A stretch of 22,500 bases of DNA from positions 3,166,977-3,189,476 of the forward strand of contig CAUJGJ010000242.1 of assembly GCA_963170055.1 (NCBI GenBank). Reading direction: 5' to 3'. Origin of the DNA: Halisarca cf. caerulea. Its lineage: Eukaryota; Porifera; Demospongiae; Chondrillida; Halisarcidae. Below the pieces are notes generated by a model, which saw only the letters and a list, made by a program, of their open reading frames with translations, had not been told where the DNA came from and searched no databases. Of this stretch, positions 8,806 to 17,947 are shown piece after piece. The translations under genes were made by a program, and so were the position numbers. The first letter of the stretch is position 1. Each line of letters opens with the position of its first letter.

Positions 8806-9831
8806 ATGGAGAACTGTACAGGGATTGTGAATGACAGTATTATATGTAGCTCAAGATCTGAGGCAAGTGTTTTCAGGGAGCCTGTTCTAATAGCATGCTA
8901 CATTACTGCGGTACTGATCCTAATCTTGGGAAGTGGGCTATCAGTGTTGGCGATCGTCTCCTTGTGGCGTGCATCTGGGATATCCAGAGCATTGAGAGTG
9001 TTTCTGATAAATCAATTGTCAGCTTGTATCATTTTTAACATTACTATTAGCTGTTTCTTTCTAGTCCCATGTATTCTGGTACTTAATGTTACCCTTAATC
9101 CCCCACCTCTAACATTTTGTCAGTTTCTGCTTTGGGGATACGGATTCGGTGCAATTGGAAGAATGTGGAGTCTGACAGCTTTCTCCATTGTTGTCTTTGT
9201 CATAGTCAAGTATGGCAAGCAAGCTCTTAAACCTGCTTACATGATCGCTGGACTCATTGGAGCATGGACAATCACATGTTTCTTCAACATCCATCAAATA
9301 CTCCCTTATCCAGTATACGTTGCACAGTTAGTGGACAACATAGTCTGTTTCCCGCATTTTCATGCCCTCCCTTTGTCTAGTTTGTATTCCATCTTCTTCA
9401 TCTGGGCAGTACTGGGTGGCCTCATTCCCCTTATCATCAGCCTCACCATCCCCACCTTCATCCTCTGTTTCATCAAAAGTAATACCATCACCGAGGGAAT
9501 AGAGGACACAAAAAGAGTAGCCAAATTTGCTCTATTCTTAGTGTCTGGTAACATAGTCAACTTTCTTGGTCAGACTATTCCGGCATTTGTATCTCTGCAC
9601 GCTGAGGCATCAGGTGTAATCATTGCTGCTGTTTTTGTACTCGTCTCCTCACTCCCAACTCCTTTCATAATAATTGCCTATTTGAAGCCAGTACGCGAGC
9701 AAGTGAAGAAAATGCTGTGTGCCTTGTGCACTCACAGAAAATCATTGTCAAGGAACAGCAAATCTCTCCCTCCTGCCGGCACATCTACTATGCACACCAC
9801 AGAGTTCCCAAGAGAGTGTGCGAGGATTTGA
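8806..9831 (+). CDS. Subfamily B 7TM receptor, full-length tail
   Basis: This 341-residue intronless receptor starts at the gccATGG start; the frame is open upstream but without an ATG. The layout is as in its sisters: N-glycosylation sites at N3 and N9, seven hydrophobic segments, Cys105 (TM3) and Cys181 (ECL2), GRMWSL in TM3, Trp154 in TM4, a Pro-rich TM5 entry (GGLIPL), QTIP in TM6, LPTPFIIIAY in TM7 and helix 8 VREQVKKML. TM1 has LGSG, so the asparagine of LGNG is serine here. ECL2 reads CFPHFHAL, like the 5496 protein. The extra N-terminal residues SIICSSRSEA differ from all sisters. The cytoplasmic tail is Ser/Thr rich (KSLSRNSKSLPPAGTST) and could be phosphorylated. It ends ECARI because of a small length change near the stop relative to the 16262 protein. 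Confidence 0.87.
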   Translation: MENCTGIVNDSIICSSRSEASVFREPVLIACYITAVLILILGSGLSVLAIVSLWRASGISRALRVFLINQLSACIIFNITISCFFLVPCILVLNVTLNPPPLTFCQFLLWGYGFGAIGRMWSLTAFSIVVFVIVKYGKQALKPAYMIAGLIGAWTITCFFNIHQILPYPVYVAQLVDNIVCFPHFHALPLSSLYSIFFIWAVLGGLIPLIISLTIPTFILCFIKSNTITEGIEDTKRVAKFALFLVSGNIVNFLGQTIPAFVSLHAEASGVIIAAVFVLVSSLPTPFIIIAYLKPVREQVKKMLCALCTHRKSLSRNSKSLPPAGTSTMHTTEFPRECARI

Positions 9832-10549
<718 letters not shown>

Positions 10550-10607
10550 ATTGGACAAAATGGCTGTGACTTTATTGTTACATCTGAATGTCTGTAAAAT
10601 GTATATC

Positions 10608-10610
<3 letters not shown>

Positions 10611-10668
<58 letters not shown>

Positions 10669-10672
10669 GTGT
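10611..10672. repeat. (GT)n microsatellite
   Basis: About 62 bp of GT dinucleotide with one GC interruption, 60 bp after the (AT)n tract. The Cys/Val-repeat open frames are translation artefacts. Confidence 0.97.
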
Positions 10673-10679
10673 ACTTGCA

Positions 10680-11300
10680 TTTATATATGCAATGGTGGTT
10701 AGATGATCCATTTTGCATGATAATAATGTTAATTATTATTATGATGCATTCGTTGTCAGCTTTGATATTTCATTCTAACATTGTCTGTATATGCATGCTG
10801 TTCATCTAGTACACAGAATCATCGTCACATGATATTAAGGGTTTTATTCAGTCTTTGATACAAGTTTCATAGCCATATATAGCAAAATAAAAATTATATA
10901 AATGGTCTACAGAGACTTTGAAAGAAGAACATGGTTTACGTGTCAACAATCCCAGGTGAACTATCCCATAGATGCAGTGATGTTTATTGAATACTGAGCA
11001 GCAATTAATTTAGTTCTAGCAGTTTTCTGCTCAAATACCATTTGATATATATTTGATCACAAATAAATTATCCACTTATATAATTAGCACCTCCTTTGAG
11101 AGTCGGTGATGTGTGATAATGACAAGTTACCTACAGGACAAAATCGCTACATTTACAGTGGAGGCAGATATAGGTGTGTGCTCAATTTAAACTTACATTT
11201 TATATACAGTGTTGGCAAACCGAACTTGAAATATCCCCGTCAGTGAATACATTACCATACTCTGGCCTGTGCTGGCAGTGATTTATCTAGTTTGCATTGG
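10680..11300. other. Intergenic, nothing recognised
   Basis: I find no conserved reading frame, repeat family or RNA-like structure. An AATAAA occurs near 10886, but no gene is placed to use it. Confidence 0.4.
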
Positions 11301-11308
11301 AATTGAAA

Positions 11309-11416
11309 AATGTGAAGTGTAGGAATTCCCGTGAAGTTATGATGGGAAACATAATTTCACTATTCACCACACATCACTGACTAGCATGCGTGCGTATTTA
11401 ACTTGTACACATATAC

Positions 11417-11496
<80 letters not shown>

Positions 11497-11697
11497 AATA
11501 CCATGCAGTGAATACCTGGTGGAAAAGTGAGGCTATTTGAAGCAAACAGTACAGCACACTTTTCTTTAATCACCTCCAATTCAGTTGAGTGGCCCTTTAA
11601 TTTGCATCACACGGCCTAAATCTAAGAACAGTGCGGATGTATATATATTTCAAGTGTACTTCTGAGTGACTATACACCAAACAGGAATTGCATCAAC
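11309..11697 (+). promoter_or_regulatory. 5' flank of the intact subfamily A receptor, with (AT)n
   Basis: This matches the flanks of the other A copies: CCCGTGAAGTTATGATGGGAAA at the start, ACCTGGTGGAAAAGTGAGGC in the middle and CACCAAACAGGAATTGCATC before the ATG. A pure (AT)n tract at about 11411-11497 has expanded inside the flank; the equivalent site in the pseudogene flank is only CATATATATAATACC. No TATA box stands out where the first copy has one. Confidence 0.5.
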
Positions 11698-12693
11698 ATG
11701 GATAACAGCACTGCAGCAACAGTTCATGACGACAACAGTACTATACTCAGTGAACCAGGTTTTGCTGCATTTTACATAACACTCCTCCTGATCGAAGTGG
11801 TGGCTGTCACACTGGCAGTCCTAGCAATGTGTGCACTATGCTGTAATTTTGCTATCCCTCGAGCTGTAGCAGCTTTTCTGATCAGCCAGCTCGTATTCTG
11901 CTTACTTACCCCATTCTGCAGAGGAGCGATGTATGTTTTAGCAGCCATTTTGGCCCTGGACGGCTCCCTGGAAACACCTCCCAAACTGTTGTGTCAGTTT
12001 TTGCTGTGGGGAGGTGGATTCACAACTACAGGGAGAATGTGGAGTTTGGTGGCATTCTCTATTGTAGCATTTATCATCATCAAACATGGCATCAAAGTAT
12101 TCAAACGTGTCCACATTGTGTTGGGTGTGGTTGGAGTATGGGCTGGCACTTTTATTTTCAATATCTACATCATCCTGCCCCATCCTGTGTATGCAGTGCA
12201 GTATGTGGACAATGTCGCGTGCTTCCCCAACAGTGCTGCCATTCCCCTAGCTAGTAGAATACCCACCCTCACCATGTGGTTACTGTTTGGTGGAGTGATC
12301 CCTCTAATTCTTAGTGTTGCGATCCCAATCATCACTCTCTGTTTCATCAAACGTAACACCATCATGGAAGGAGCAGAAAGCAAGAAAAAGATTGCCAGAT
12401 TTACAGTGTTCTTGATAACGGGCAATGCAATCAACCTTCTTGGTCAGTTTGTTCCATCATTAATAGCCTTATATGCTCAAGCGCCCGGTGTTGTCTTGGC
12501 ATATTCTCTTGTTTCTATGTCACTTTTGCCAACTCCAATTATAATCATTGTCTTCATGAAACCAGTACAGGAACAGTTGAGAACAATCATTTGCTTTTCT
12601 CGTAACAGCCACTCAAAGACATATTTGATGTCGAAAGCTAAAACTCCTGTTGAAGATGACAAAGCTGCTCACTTAAGGCTGCTTCAAAAGTGA
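11698..12693 (+). CDS. Subfamily A 7TM receptor, intact
   Basis: This 331-residue intronless receptor is the reference copy for subfamily A. N-terminal NST sites lie at N3 and N13. The seven hydrophobic segments span about residues 20-285. Cys99 and Cys175 form the likely TM3/ECL2 disulfide, GRMWSL is at 112-117, Trp148 is in TM4, TM5 opens with WLLFGGVIPL, and TM6 contains NLLGQFVP. TM7 ends LPTPIIIIVF, so the tyrosine of the B genes' IIAY is phenylalanine here. Helix 8 is VQEQLRTIICFSRN, and the tail is basic and Ser/Thr rich with a final KTPVEDDKAAHLRLLQK. TM2 has an extra Cys/Pro cluster (CLLTPFC) not in subfamily B. Identity with B is concentrated in TM3, ECL2, TM5-TM7 edges and the KPV.EQ motif, showing common descent. 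Ligand and coupling are unknown. Confidence 0.87.
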   Translation: MDNSTAATVHDDNSTILSEPGFAAFYITLLLIEVVAVTLAVLAMCALCCNFAIPRAVAAFLISQLVFCLLTPFCRGAMYVLAAILALDGSLETPPKLLCQFLLWGGGFTTTGRMWSLVAFSIVAFIIIKHGIKVFKRVHIVLGVVGVWAGTFIFNIYIILPHPVYAVQYVDNVACFPNSAAIPLASRIPTLTMWLLFGGVIPLILSVAIPIITLCFIKRNTIMEGAESKKKIARFTVFLITGNAINLLGQFVPSLIALYAQAPGVVLAYSLVSMSLLPTPIIIIVFMKPVQEQLRTIICFSRNSHSKTYLMSKAKTPVEDDKAAHLRLLQK

Positions 12694-12794
12694 CAACCAG
12701 GAAAGTTTAAATGACTCGTTGGAAACTCTAAACGCCTGTATTGCATAATAATTATTATTTTGATTCACAAAAATTTAAATCAAATGTAATGTGC

Positions 12795-12800
12795 AATAAA
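12795..12800 (+). promoter_or_regulatory. Polyadenylation signal AATAAA
   Basis: AATAAA in the context GTGCAATAAATG lies about 100 bp after the stop, matching the site after the first A copy (1365-1370). The pseudogene at 18724 has lost this segment. Confidence 0.65.
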
Positions 12801-12921
12801 TGCACTATCTCAGAGAGAAAAGAACGTATGACATCCCGTTGTTTCACTACAGCAGATGCATGGCCAGAAGAATTTGCAAGAGGAAGAACGTCTTCTCACT
12901 CTTATCAATATGATCATTAAT

Positions 12922-13080
12922 TCCATTAATCGATTAAATTCAATTTGTAAAAGTTAATAAACTCGCACTATAATATTGCCATATGGCCAGATTTAGTACT
13001 CCTTCTTTAATATGCAGTATATTACATATAATTTAATTATAGTAACTAGTTTAAAAAAATGATATGATATAACCAATACC
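12922..13080 (+). repeat. Subfamily A downstream block
   Basis: From ATTCCATTAATCGATTAAAT to GATATGATATAACCAATA this stretch aligns closely with 19446-19615 behind the pseudogene. The similarity stops at about 13079, just before the transposon relic, which suggests that the insertion boundary lies there. Confidence 0.6.
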
Positions 13081-13131
13081 CTAACCCTTGTTTTTTATTC
13101 ATGTACTGCATGTACTAGATTTTTTTATATC

Positions 13132-14550
13132 CTGGGGATTCTAAATGTCATTACCACGGACCAGGGATCGGAGTTTAAAATTACCTCAACAAAGAGCTGA
13201 TGAATAGGCTTGGCATAAAGCACCAGCTTACTACCTGCTACCACCCGCAGTCCAACGGATTGGATGAAAGATTCAATCAGACACTAATAACAACCCTAGT
13301 AAAGTACATTGATGGGAGGAAGCAGGATTGGGACATGCACATTCCCAGTGTATTATATGCCTACAGCACCTCAATACAGGTATGTATACACAAACTCTTC
13401 TGAATCAGCAAAATTTAAAATTGTGCTATTATTATGGAAGAACTTAATACTGCATGAAGATGACATTGATCTACAGGGAATTACATTAATTTAAGACTTT
13501 TTATTACCATATACATTCTGGGAGAGCACCCACATATCTCTAGCTTGGGAGGGCTGCAAATCTTCCCATTGACTTCAACCACAAGGAAGCGTACCACCCT
13601 GAAGAAGAGGCAAAGAAGTTTTCTGAGGCACTATCGCCTGAGAAACATGTGACAGATCAGAAGCGGGAGGATCAATTGGAGCAAATTGCTACCAACATAG
13701 CCATGGCACAGGCAAAGCAGAAACTCCATTATGACAGGCGCTATGGGGTAGCAGGAGCCTTTGCTACAGAATTTCTGTTTTGAAGAAGGACCTCTCACGA
13801 AAGAAGAGACGCGGTGGGAAGACTGATGTTAAATGGGAGGGTCCATTTATCATCACAGCTTTACTTGGAAAAGGCCTGTACAGATTAGAGGAAGTATCCA
13901 CAAAGAAAATCATAGACTGAGTTTGTGGAATACATCTGAAACCGTACAGCCCACCATTTGATCCTCCACCAGCTACAGTCCCCTCACCATGCAGCTACAG
14001 ATTCCCCACCAGCTATATAGTCCCCTCACCAGCTACAGACCCCCACCAGCTACAGACCCCCTATACCAGCTATAGATCCCCTACCAGCTACAGATCCCCC
14101 ACCAGCTACAGACCCCCCACCAGCTACAGACCCCCTACCAGCTACAGACCCCCCATCATGGCCAGCTGCTTATTGCCTCATGACGTGCAGATAGTTCACT
14201 CTGGGGAATGGTTAAATAATAACCATATAAGTGCTGCTCAGAAGATTGTGAAAAAGCAATTTCCTTCAGTTGCTGGTTTTCAAAACTCCCTGCTGTGGCA
14301 AAAGGACCAACTTCATTCATAATATACCAGACCATTTATACAAATTTTGTACTCCGGAGCTCACCACTGGGTAACAATTTCAACACTTGATACCAGTGGG
14401 GTTGAAGGCGAGGTCAAACTTTATGACAGTTTGACAAGTCAGATGCCCCCCATTTTGCAACAACAGATTGCAAAACACACCTACCCCTGGGCCAGTGTGA
14501 TCACCAAGAAGGTTACGGTAAAGTATGTTTGTCACATATGGTGCACATAG
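13132..14550 (+). pseudogene. Ginger1-like DNA transposon transposase relic (integrase, GPY/F-like module, Ulp1 protease)
   Basis: This is a broken frame for a transposase. From 13138 it reads as the second half of a retroviral-type integrase core: VITTDQGSEF (catalytic Asp), then after a one-base loss near 13180 LNKELMNRLGIKHQL, and YHPQSNGLDERFNQTL with the catalytic Glu. A GTATGT right after TSIQ (13380) could be a splice donor. Integrase resumes near 13559 (LPIDFNHKEAYHPEEEAK), shifts frame near 13776, and ends with KWEGPFII and LGKGLYRLEE, a GPY/F-type C-terminal module. A TGA interrupts at 13918. The frame then stays open through a repeat linker to HSGEWLNNNHISAAQKI, a TAA at 14320, and SGAHHWVTISTL and LYDSL, which hold the expected Ulp1/C48 His and Asp. 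The Gln and Cys are missing; GTAAAG at 14518 may be an intron start. Gypsy integrase plus GPY/F plus Ulp1 is the known Ginger1 plan. The 5' half is absent, and I could not find terminal repeats. Confidence 0.7.
13963..14156 (+). repeat. 18-bp coding minisatellite in the transposase linker
   Basis: About nine to ten copies of an 18-bp unit, CCCCC(A/T)ACCAGCTACAGA, degenerate at the start and regular at the end. Eighteen bases keep the frame, giving a hexapeptide Y-R-(S/P)-P-T-S that links the integrase C-terminal module to the Ulp1-like domain. Confidence 0.9.
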
Positions 14551-14651
14551 ATAATAATTATTACAATAATATATGTGTACGTTGTCATGCATGCACCCAT
14601 TCACATGATTTCTTATAATGACTATGACTCACCTCTTCGCCTTCGCGCCCC

Positions 14652-14745
14652 ACCGTTTATGAATGAAAGCGGTCCTCGGACAGCTTTTGCTTCACCGCTA
14701 ACGCACAAAAACGGTCCGGGAGGACCCTCTTATGGGGGGACGGTT
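14652..14745. repeat. GC-rich imperfect inverted repeat
   Basis: The left arm (14652-14681, ACCGT to CCTCGGAC) is nearly the reverse complement of the right arm (14714-14745, GTCCGGGAGGACC to ACGGT), with a loop of about 32 bases. The segment is much richer in GC and CpG than its neighbours. The ends read CCGT and ACGG. It could be a small mobile element or part of the 3' region of the Ginger-like element; neither is shown. Confidence 0.5.
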
Positions 14746-14816
14746 AACTGCGTGACAGGACTCGGCATTTTATATGCCATACAGCCCTCACGCCTATGTC
14801 TTAACTACTATGTATA

Positions 14817-16000
14817 TATAAATAATATATGGTACTGTAACAGTATATGTGTCATTGTTTTAGTACAGCAGAATCAAAGCATGTGCCATCCATATATTTT
14901 TATTGACAATGTGTGCAGTTATTTTTTAAAGGTATATATCCTAAACACAGCTGATTTTGAGTCAAAACAAACTGAGGCCAACTAATTATTTGACCTTGCC
15001 ACAGGAGTCAACTAATTTGTTGTCTCCATGGGGGAATCAATGGCTATGGTTCACTCAAATATGACACATTTCTGGGTCATTGGTGTGTTATTGTTACACC
15101 AACGAGGACATTGCAACTGGAATGAAGCAATCGTAGCACCCACATGTTTTAGCTTTCCCAAGATGCATCCCATTTCCAATTTAAAATCTGTTGTAGGGTC
15201 TATATGCTCCAATGAAATGCACAAACACAGGGGAGACCAGATAAAATATAATTGCCCCCTACAAAAGTAACCTGTTTCTTTCATAATTGTACCTGTGATT
15301 GTTAATCGTTCAATAGCTAGGTTTGGTAATACAGAATCACTTCAAACACACTCCCTCATGCAGCACCCGTGCAGAAGAAAGCTTGAATTCTAAAGATGAT
15401 CATGATTCAGTAACATTGAGTCACATCCCAGCATGTGACAAATCTACCATAACGACAGAAAACATCGTTACACATTGCATATCAGCGCACTCTCATATGC
15501 TCCCAAATAGCAGCTTGAATCACAATTAATATCTAAGCATGTAACTACTATAATTTCATTTATGCCAAAATAGCAAATCCAGATGTGTGATCAACTGACG
15601 TATCCTTGTAATCTAGCAAATAGGAATTATGCTACTGGATCTGATATTTGTATCCTATATTGTTAGTCCATGCAGTGCTGGACTTAGTCTAACTATAACT
15701 AATCTTGTTCAGATTGACAATGTATAGTGGAACCTCCATAATCCCACACTCCATGGGACTGAAATTAGATGTTAGAGTACAGAGGTTGTCAGATTATCCA
15801 GTTCTTCTTAGTACAGTCAAACATGGTGAGTGTATCTCAGAATATGGTCGGATTAGAGAGGTTCCACTGTATACGTAGAAAGTAAATTCCTCACTTGCCA
15901 AACTGACAAATGCTATCATAACAAATCTGGACTTGTCCCACATGTGACATGAATTTTTTAGATTTTTGTGTCACCTCAAAATATTATAGAGTAGGAATGT
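14817..16000 (+). repeat. Duplicated 5' block upstream of the 16262 receptor
   Basis: This is the fullest copy of the B upstream block: GTCATTGTTTTAGTAC, AACACAGCTGATTTTGAGTC (near 14945), ACCAACGAGGACATTGCAAC, GCACCCGTGCAGAAGAAAGC (near 15364), CAGCATGTGACAAATC and CAGATTGAC (15710), then a MITE, then AGAAAGTAAATTCCTCACT through ACAAATCTGGACTTGT to TTTTTGTGTCACC (about 15974). The MITE splits the most conserved part. Confidence 0.7.
15725..15869. mobile_element. Pogo-like MITE 1
   Basis: This is a 145-bp element with terminal inverted repeats of about 24 bp: left TAGTGGAACCTCCATAATCC, right (reverse complement) CAGTGGAACCTCTCTAATCC. It is flanked by TA at 15723-15724 and 15870-15871. The upstream blocks of the 2524, 5496 and 8806 genes lack it at the matching place (for example CAGATTGAATAGAAAGTG near 2292), so they act as empty sites. 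There is no coding capacity. The CAGT-type ends and TA duplication suggest Tc1/mariner-pogo mobilisation. Confidence 0.75.
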
Positions 16001-16031
16001 ACTATATGCATATATTATTATTATTATGCTA

Positions 16032-16202
16032 CAGTCAAACCTCGTAGTACACCTGGGGACCCTCCACATTGCTACTCACTATCAGTAGTACTTGCTAACC
16101 ATATAGATTAGTACTATGGGTTATAAGCTGCGGTATCGTATCCTTGTACTTCCTAACCAGGTATTACTCATTAACAGTGTTCTTACTAGCAAGGTTCTAC
16201 TG
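16032..16202. mobile_element. Pogo-like MITE 2
   Basis: This is a 171-bp element with ends CAGTCAAACCTCGTAGTA and (reverse complement of the right end) CAGTAGAACCTTGCTAGTA, flanked by TA at 16030-16031 and 16203-16204. It lies only about 60 bp before the receptor ATG. The interior is non-coding and differs from the MITE at 15725. Upstream blocks of the sister genes run through this point without it. Confidence 0.7.
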
Positions 16203-16261
16203 TACATTATTAAGTACTAAGCACGGTGACCACCGAAGTTCTTCTTATCTCTTAGTCTGCC

Positions 16262-17296
16262 ATGGAAAACTGTACAGGAATCGTGAATAACAGTACATGT
16301 AGCACAGATCTCAACACAGAGGCAAGTGTTTTCAGGGAACCTTCTTTGGTAGCATCCGACATTACTGCACTACTGATCCTAACCTTCGAAATTGGGCTAT
16401 CAGTGTTAGCAATTATCTCCTTGTGGCGTGCATCTGGGATATCCAGAGCGTTGAGAGTGTTTCTGATAAATCAATTGGCAGCTTGTATCATTTTCATCGT
16501 TGCTATCAGCTGTTACTTTCTAGTCCCATGTATTCTGGTACTTAATGTCACCCTTAATCCCCCACCTCTACTATTTTGTCAATTTCAGCTTTGGGGATAC
16601 GGATTTGGTGCTGTTGGAAGAATGTGGAGTCTGACAACTTTCTCCATTGTTGTCTTTGTCATAGTCAAGTATGGCAAGCAAGCTCTTAAACCAGTTTACA
16701 TGATCACTGGACTTGTTGGAGCATGGACACTCATCTTCTTACTTACCATCTATCATATACTCCCGTATCCAGTATATGGTGCACAGTTAGTGGACAACTT
16801 AGTCTGTTGGCCAAATTATGATGACCTTCCCTTGTCTAGTTTGTATTCCGTCTTCTTCATCTGGGCAGTACTGGGAGGCCTCATTCCCCTTACTATCAGC
16901 CTCATGATCCCCACCTTCATCCTCTGTTTTATCAAACGTAACACCATCACCGAGGGAACAGAGGACAAAAGAAGAATAGCCAAATTTGCTCTTTTCTTAG
17001 TGTCTGGTAACATAGTCAACTTTCTTGGTCAGACTATTCCGGCATTTGTAACTCTGCACGCTGAGGCATCAGGTGTGATCATTGCTGCTGTTTTTGTACT
17101 GGTCTCCTCACTCCCAACTCCTTTCATAATAATTGCCTATTTGAAGCCAGTTCGTGAGCAAGTTAAGATAATTCTGTGCGCCTTGTGCACTCACAAAAAA
17201 TCATTGTCAAGGAACAGCAAATCTCTCCCTCCTGCCGGTACATCTACTATGCACACCACAGAGTTCCCGGGGAGTGTGCAAGGATTTGAAAGTTAG
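16262..17296 (+). CDS. Subfamily B 7TM receptor with full tail
   Basis: This 344-residue intronless receptor is the longest B protein. N-glycosylation is possible at N3 and N10 (NNST). Hydrophobic segments lie at about 30-54, 64-86, 104-135, 145-165, 195-223, 241-265 and 271-293. Cys106 and Cys182 form the likely disulfide; GRMWSL is at 119-124, Trp155 in TM4, Pro260 in TM6, and Pro286/Tyr293 in the TM7 motif. There is no DRY after TM3: the sequence is VIVKYGKQ. TM1 carries FEIG as in the 2524 protein, and ECL2 has CWPNYDDL. Oddities are an aspartate at residue 33, where sisters have tyrosine at the start of TM1, and helix 8 with VKIIL instead of VKKML. The tail runs KSLSRNSKSLPPAGTST and ends GFES. 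Its upstream region holds two MITEs, so its expression may differ from that of its sisters. Confidence 0.87.
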   Translation: MENCTGIVNNSTCSTDLNTEASVFREPSLVASDITALLILTFEIGLSVLAIISLWRASGISRALRVFLINQLAACIIFIVAISCYFLVPCILVLNVTLNPPPLLFCQFQLWGYGFGAVGRMWSLTTFSIVVFVIVKYGKQALKPVYMITGLVGAWTLIFLLTIYHILPYPVYGAQLVDNLVCWPNYDDLPLSSLYSVFFIWAVLGGLIPLTISLMIPTFILCFIKRNTITEGTEDKRRIAKFALFLVSGNIVNFLGQTIPAFVTLHAEASGVIIAAVFVLVSSLPTPFIIIAYLKPVREQVKIILCALCTHKKSLSRNSKSLPPAGTSTMHTTEFPGSVQGFES

Positions 17297-17410
17297 GACT
17301 TTTGTTGATTCAATCAATGGCTTTGAAGTAGAAGTTTGTCATTAATTCATGTTCATTCAGCTATGCACAGATTGAACACAATTATTAGAACTGCTTGCAA
17401 TAATACTCTC
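17297..17410 (+). repeat. Shared 3' block of the 16262 receptor
   Basis: This contains TTCAATCAATGGCTTTGAAG, AGAAGTTTGTCATTAATTC, CAGATTGAACACAATTATTAG and GCAATAATACTC, as after the other B genes. Similarity fades at about 17410, before a short CACACAC run. Confidence 0.6.
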
Positions 17411-17480
17411 ACACACACTTATTCTCAATTTTTTGTCCCTTATCTTATCCTTCTTTAAAGTGTGTATATATGCTTTTCAG

Positions 17481-17560
17481 TAGCCTTCTTGGCTAAGTGG
17501 TTTTCAGTACAATAATACCTGTTACCTGAAGGCCGGGTACGCAGTTCAACACAATAAACA
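17481..17560 (+). repeat. Possible tRNA-derived SINE head
   Basis: TGGCTAAGTGG at 17490-17500 fits the RNA polymerase III A-box pattern, and a degenerate B-box-like CAGTTCAACACA follows near 17542, about 40 bp downstream. The spacing suits a tRNA or tRNA-derived SINE. No clean acceptor stem or cloverleaf can be drawn, so it is at best a decayed tRNA-like sequence. Confidence 0.25.
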
Positions 17561-17947
17561 AGTACTCTCCTAGTTGATGTTGTTACTATTATCATAATTA
17601 TGGTACTGCGTATATAATACACAGTATACATCGAAGGGAAATCCCCATAGCCACATACATTTGGCATTCTCAAACGTCTTGTGACAGATGATTCAGACAG
17701 AGTGTCATAAAGAATTGAAGACCAGATGAGCGGTGCATGTGGCCCAAACCTGGTAAAGGGATACCCTGAGCAATATGTACTTGGTTTGTCTAAGATTTGT
17801 AAAGTGCATACTGTAACATCACTAATCAGCTACAGAACTTAAATCTAGACCGTGGAATTTGGCCCAGTCCACAAAGGTTTTCAATTAAGACTTGTTGGAG
17901 AATCTGCATGCATGCATTTTGGTTGAGATTGCAGGTACTCTTCCATT
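17561..17947. other. Intergenic, nothing recognised
   Basis: There is no convincing reading frame and no similarity to the other intergenic units. It may include the body of the possible SINE or of DNA captured with the LINE insertion, but nothing shows this directly. Confidence 0.3.

Noticed and set aside
9109..9560. Antisense open frames over the receptors (9109-9297, 9360-9560, 11772-12434, 16816-17019)
   Set aside because: They mirror conserved receptor codons and recur in each copy only because the sense strand is conserved. There is no start context or motif.
13963..14156. CRISPR-like array
   Set aside because: The repeats are contiguous 18-bp units without spacers, inside a coding frame of a eukaryotic transposon.
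13132..14550. Ordinary Gypsy LTR retrotransposon or retroviral relic
   Set aside because: The integrase resembles Gypsy, but the joined Ulp1-like domain and lack of RT, RNase H or LTRs fit Ginger1 better.
14575..14985. 136-codon frame across 14575-14985
   Set aside because: It begins in the hairpin island and ends in the duplicated 5' block, with no protein-like motif. The matching part in other copies is not open in that frame.
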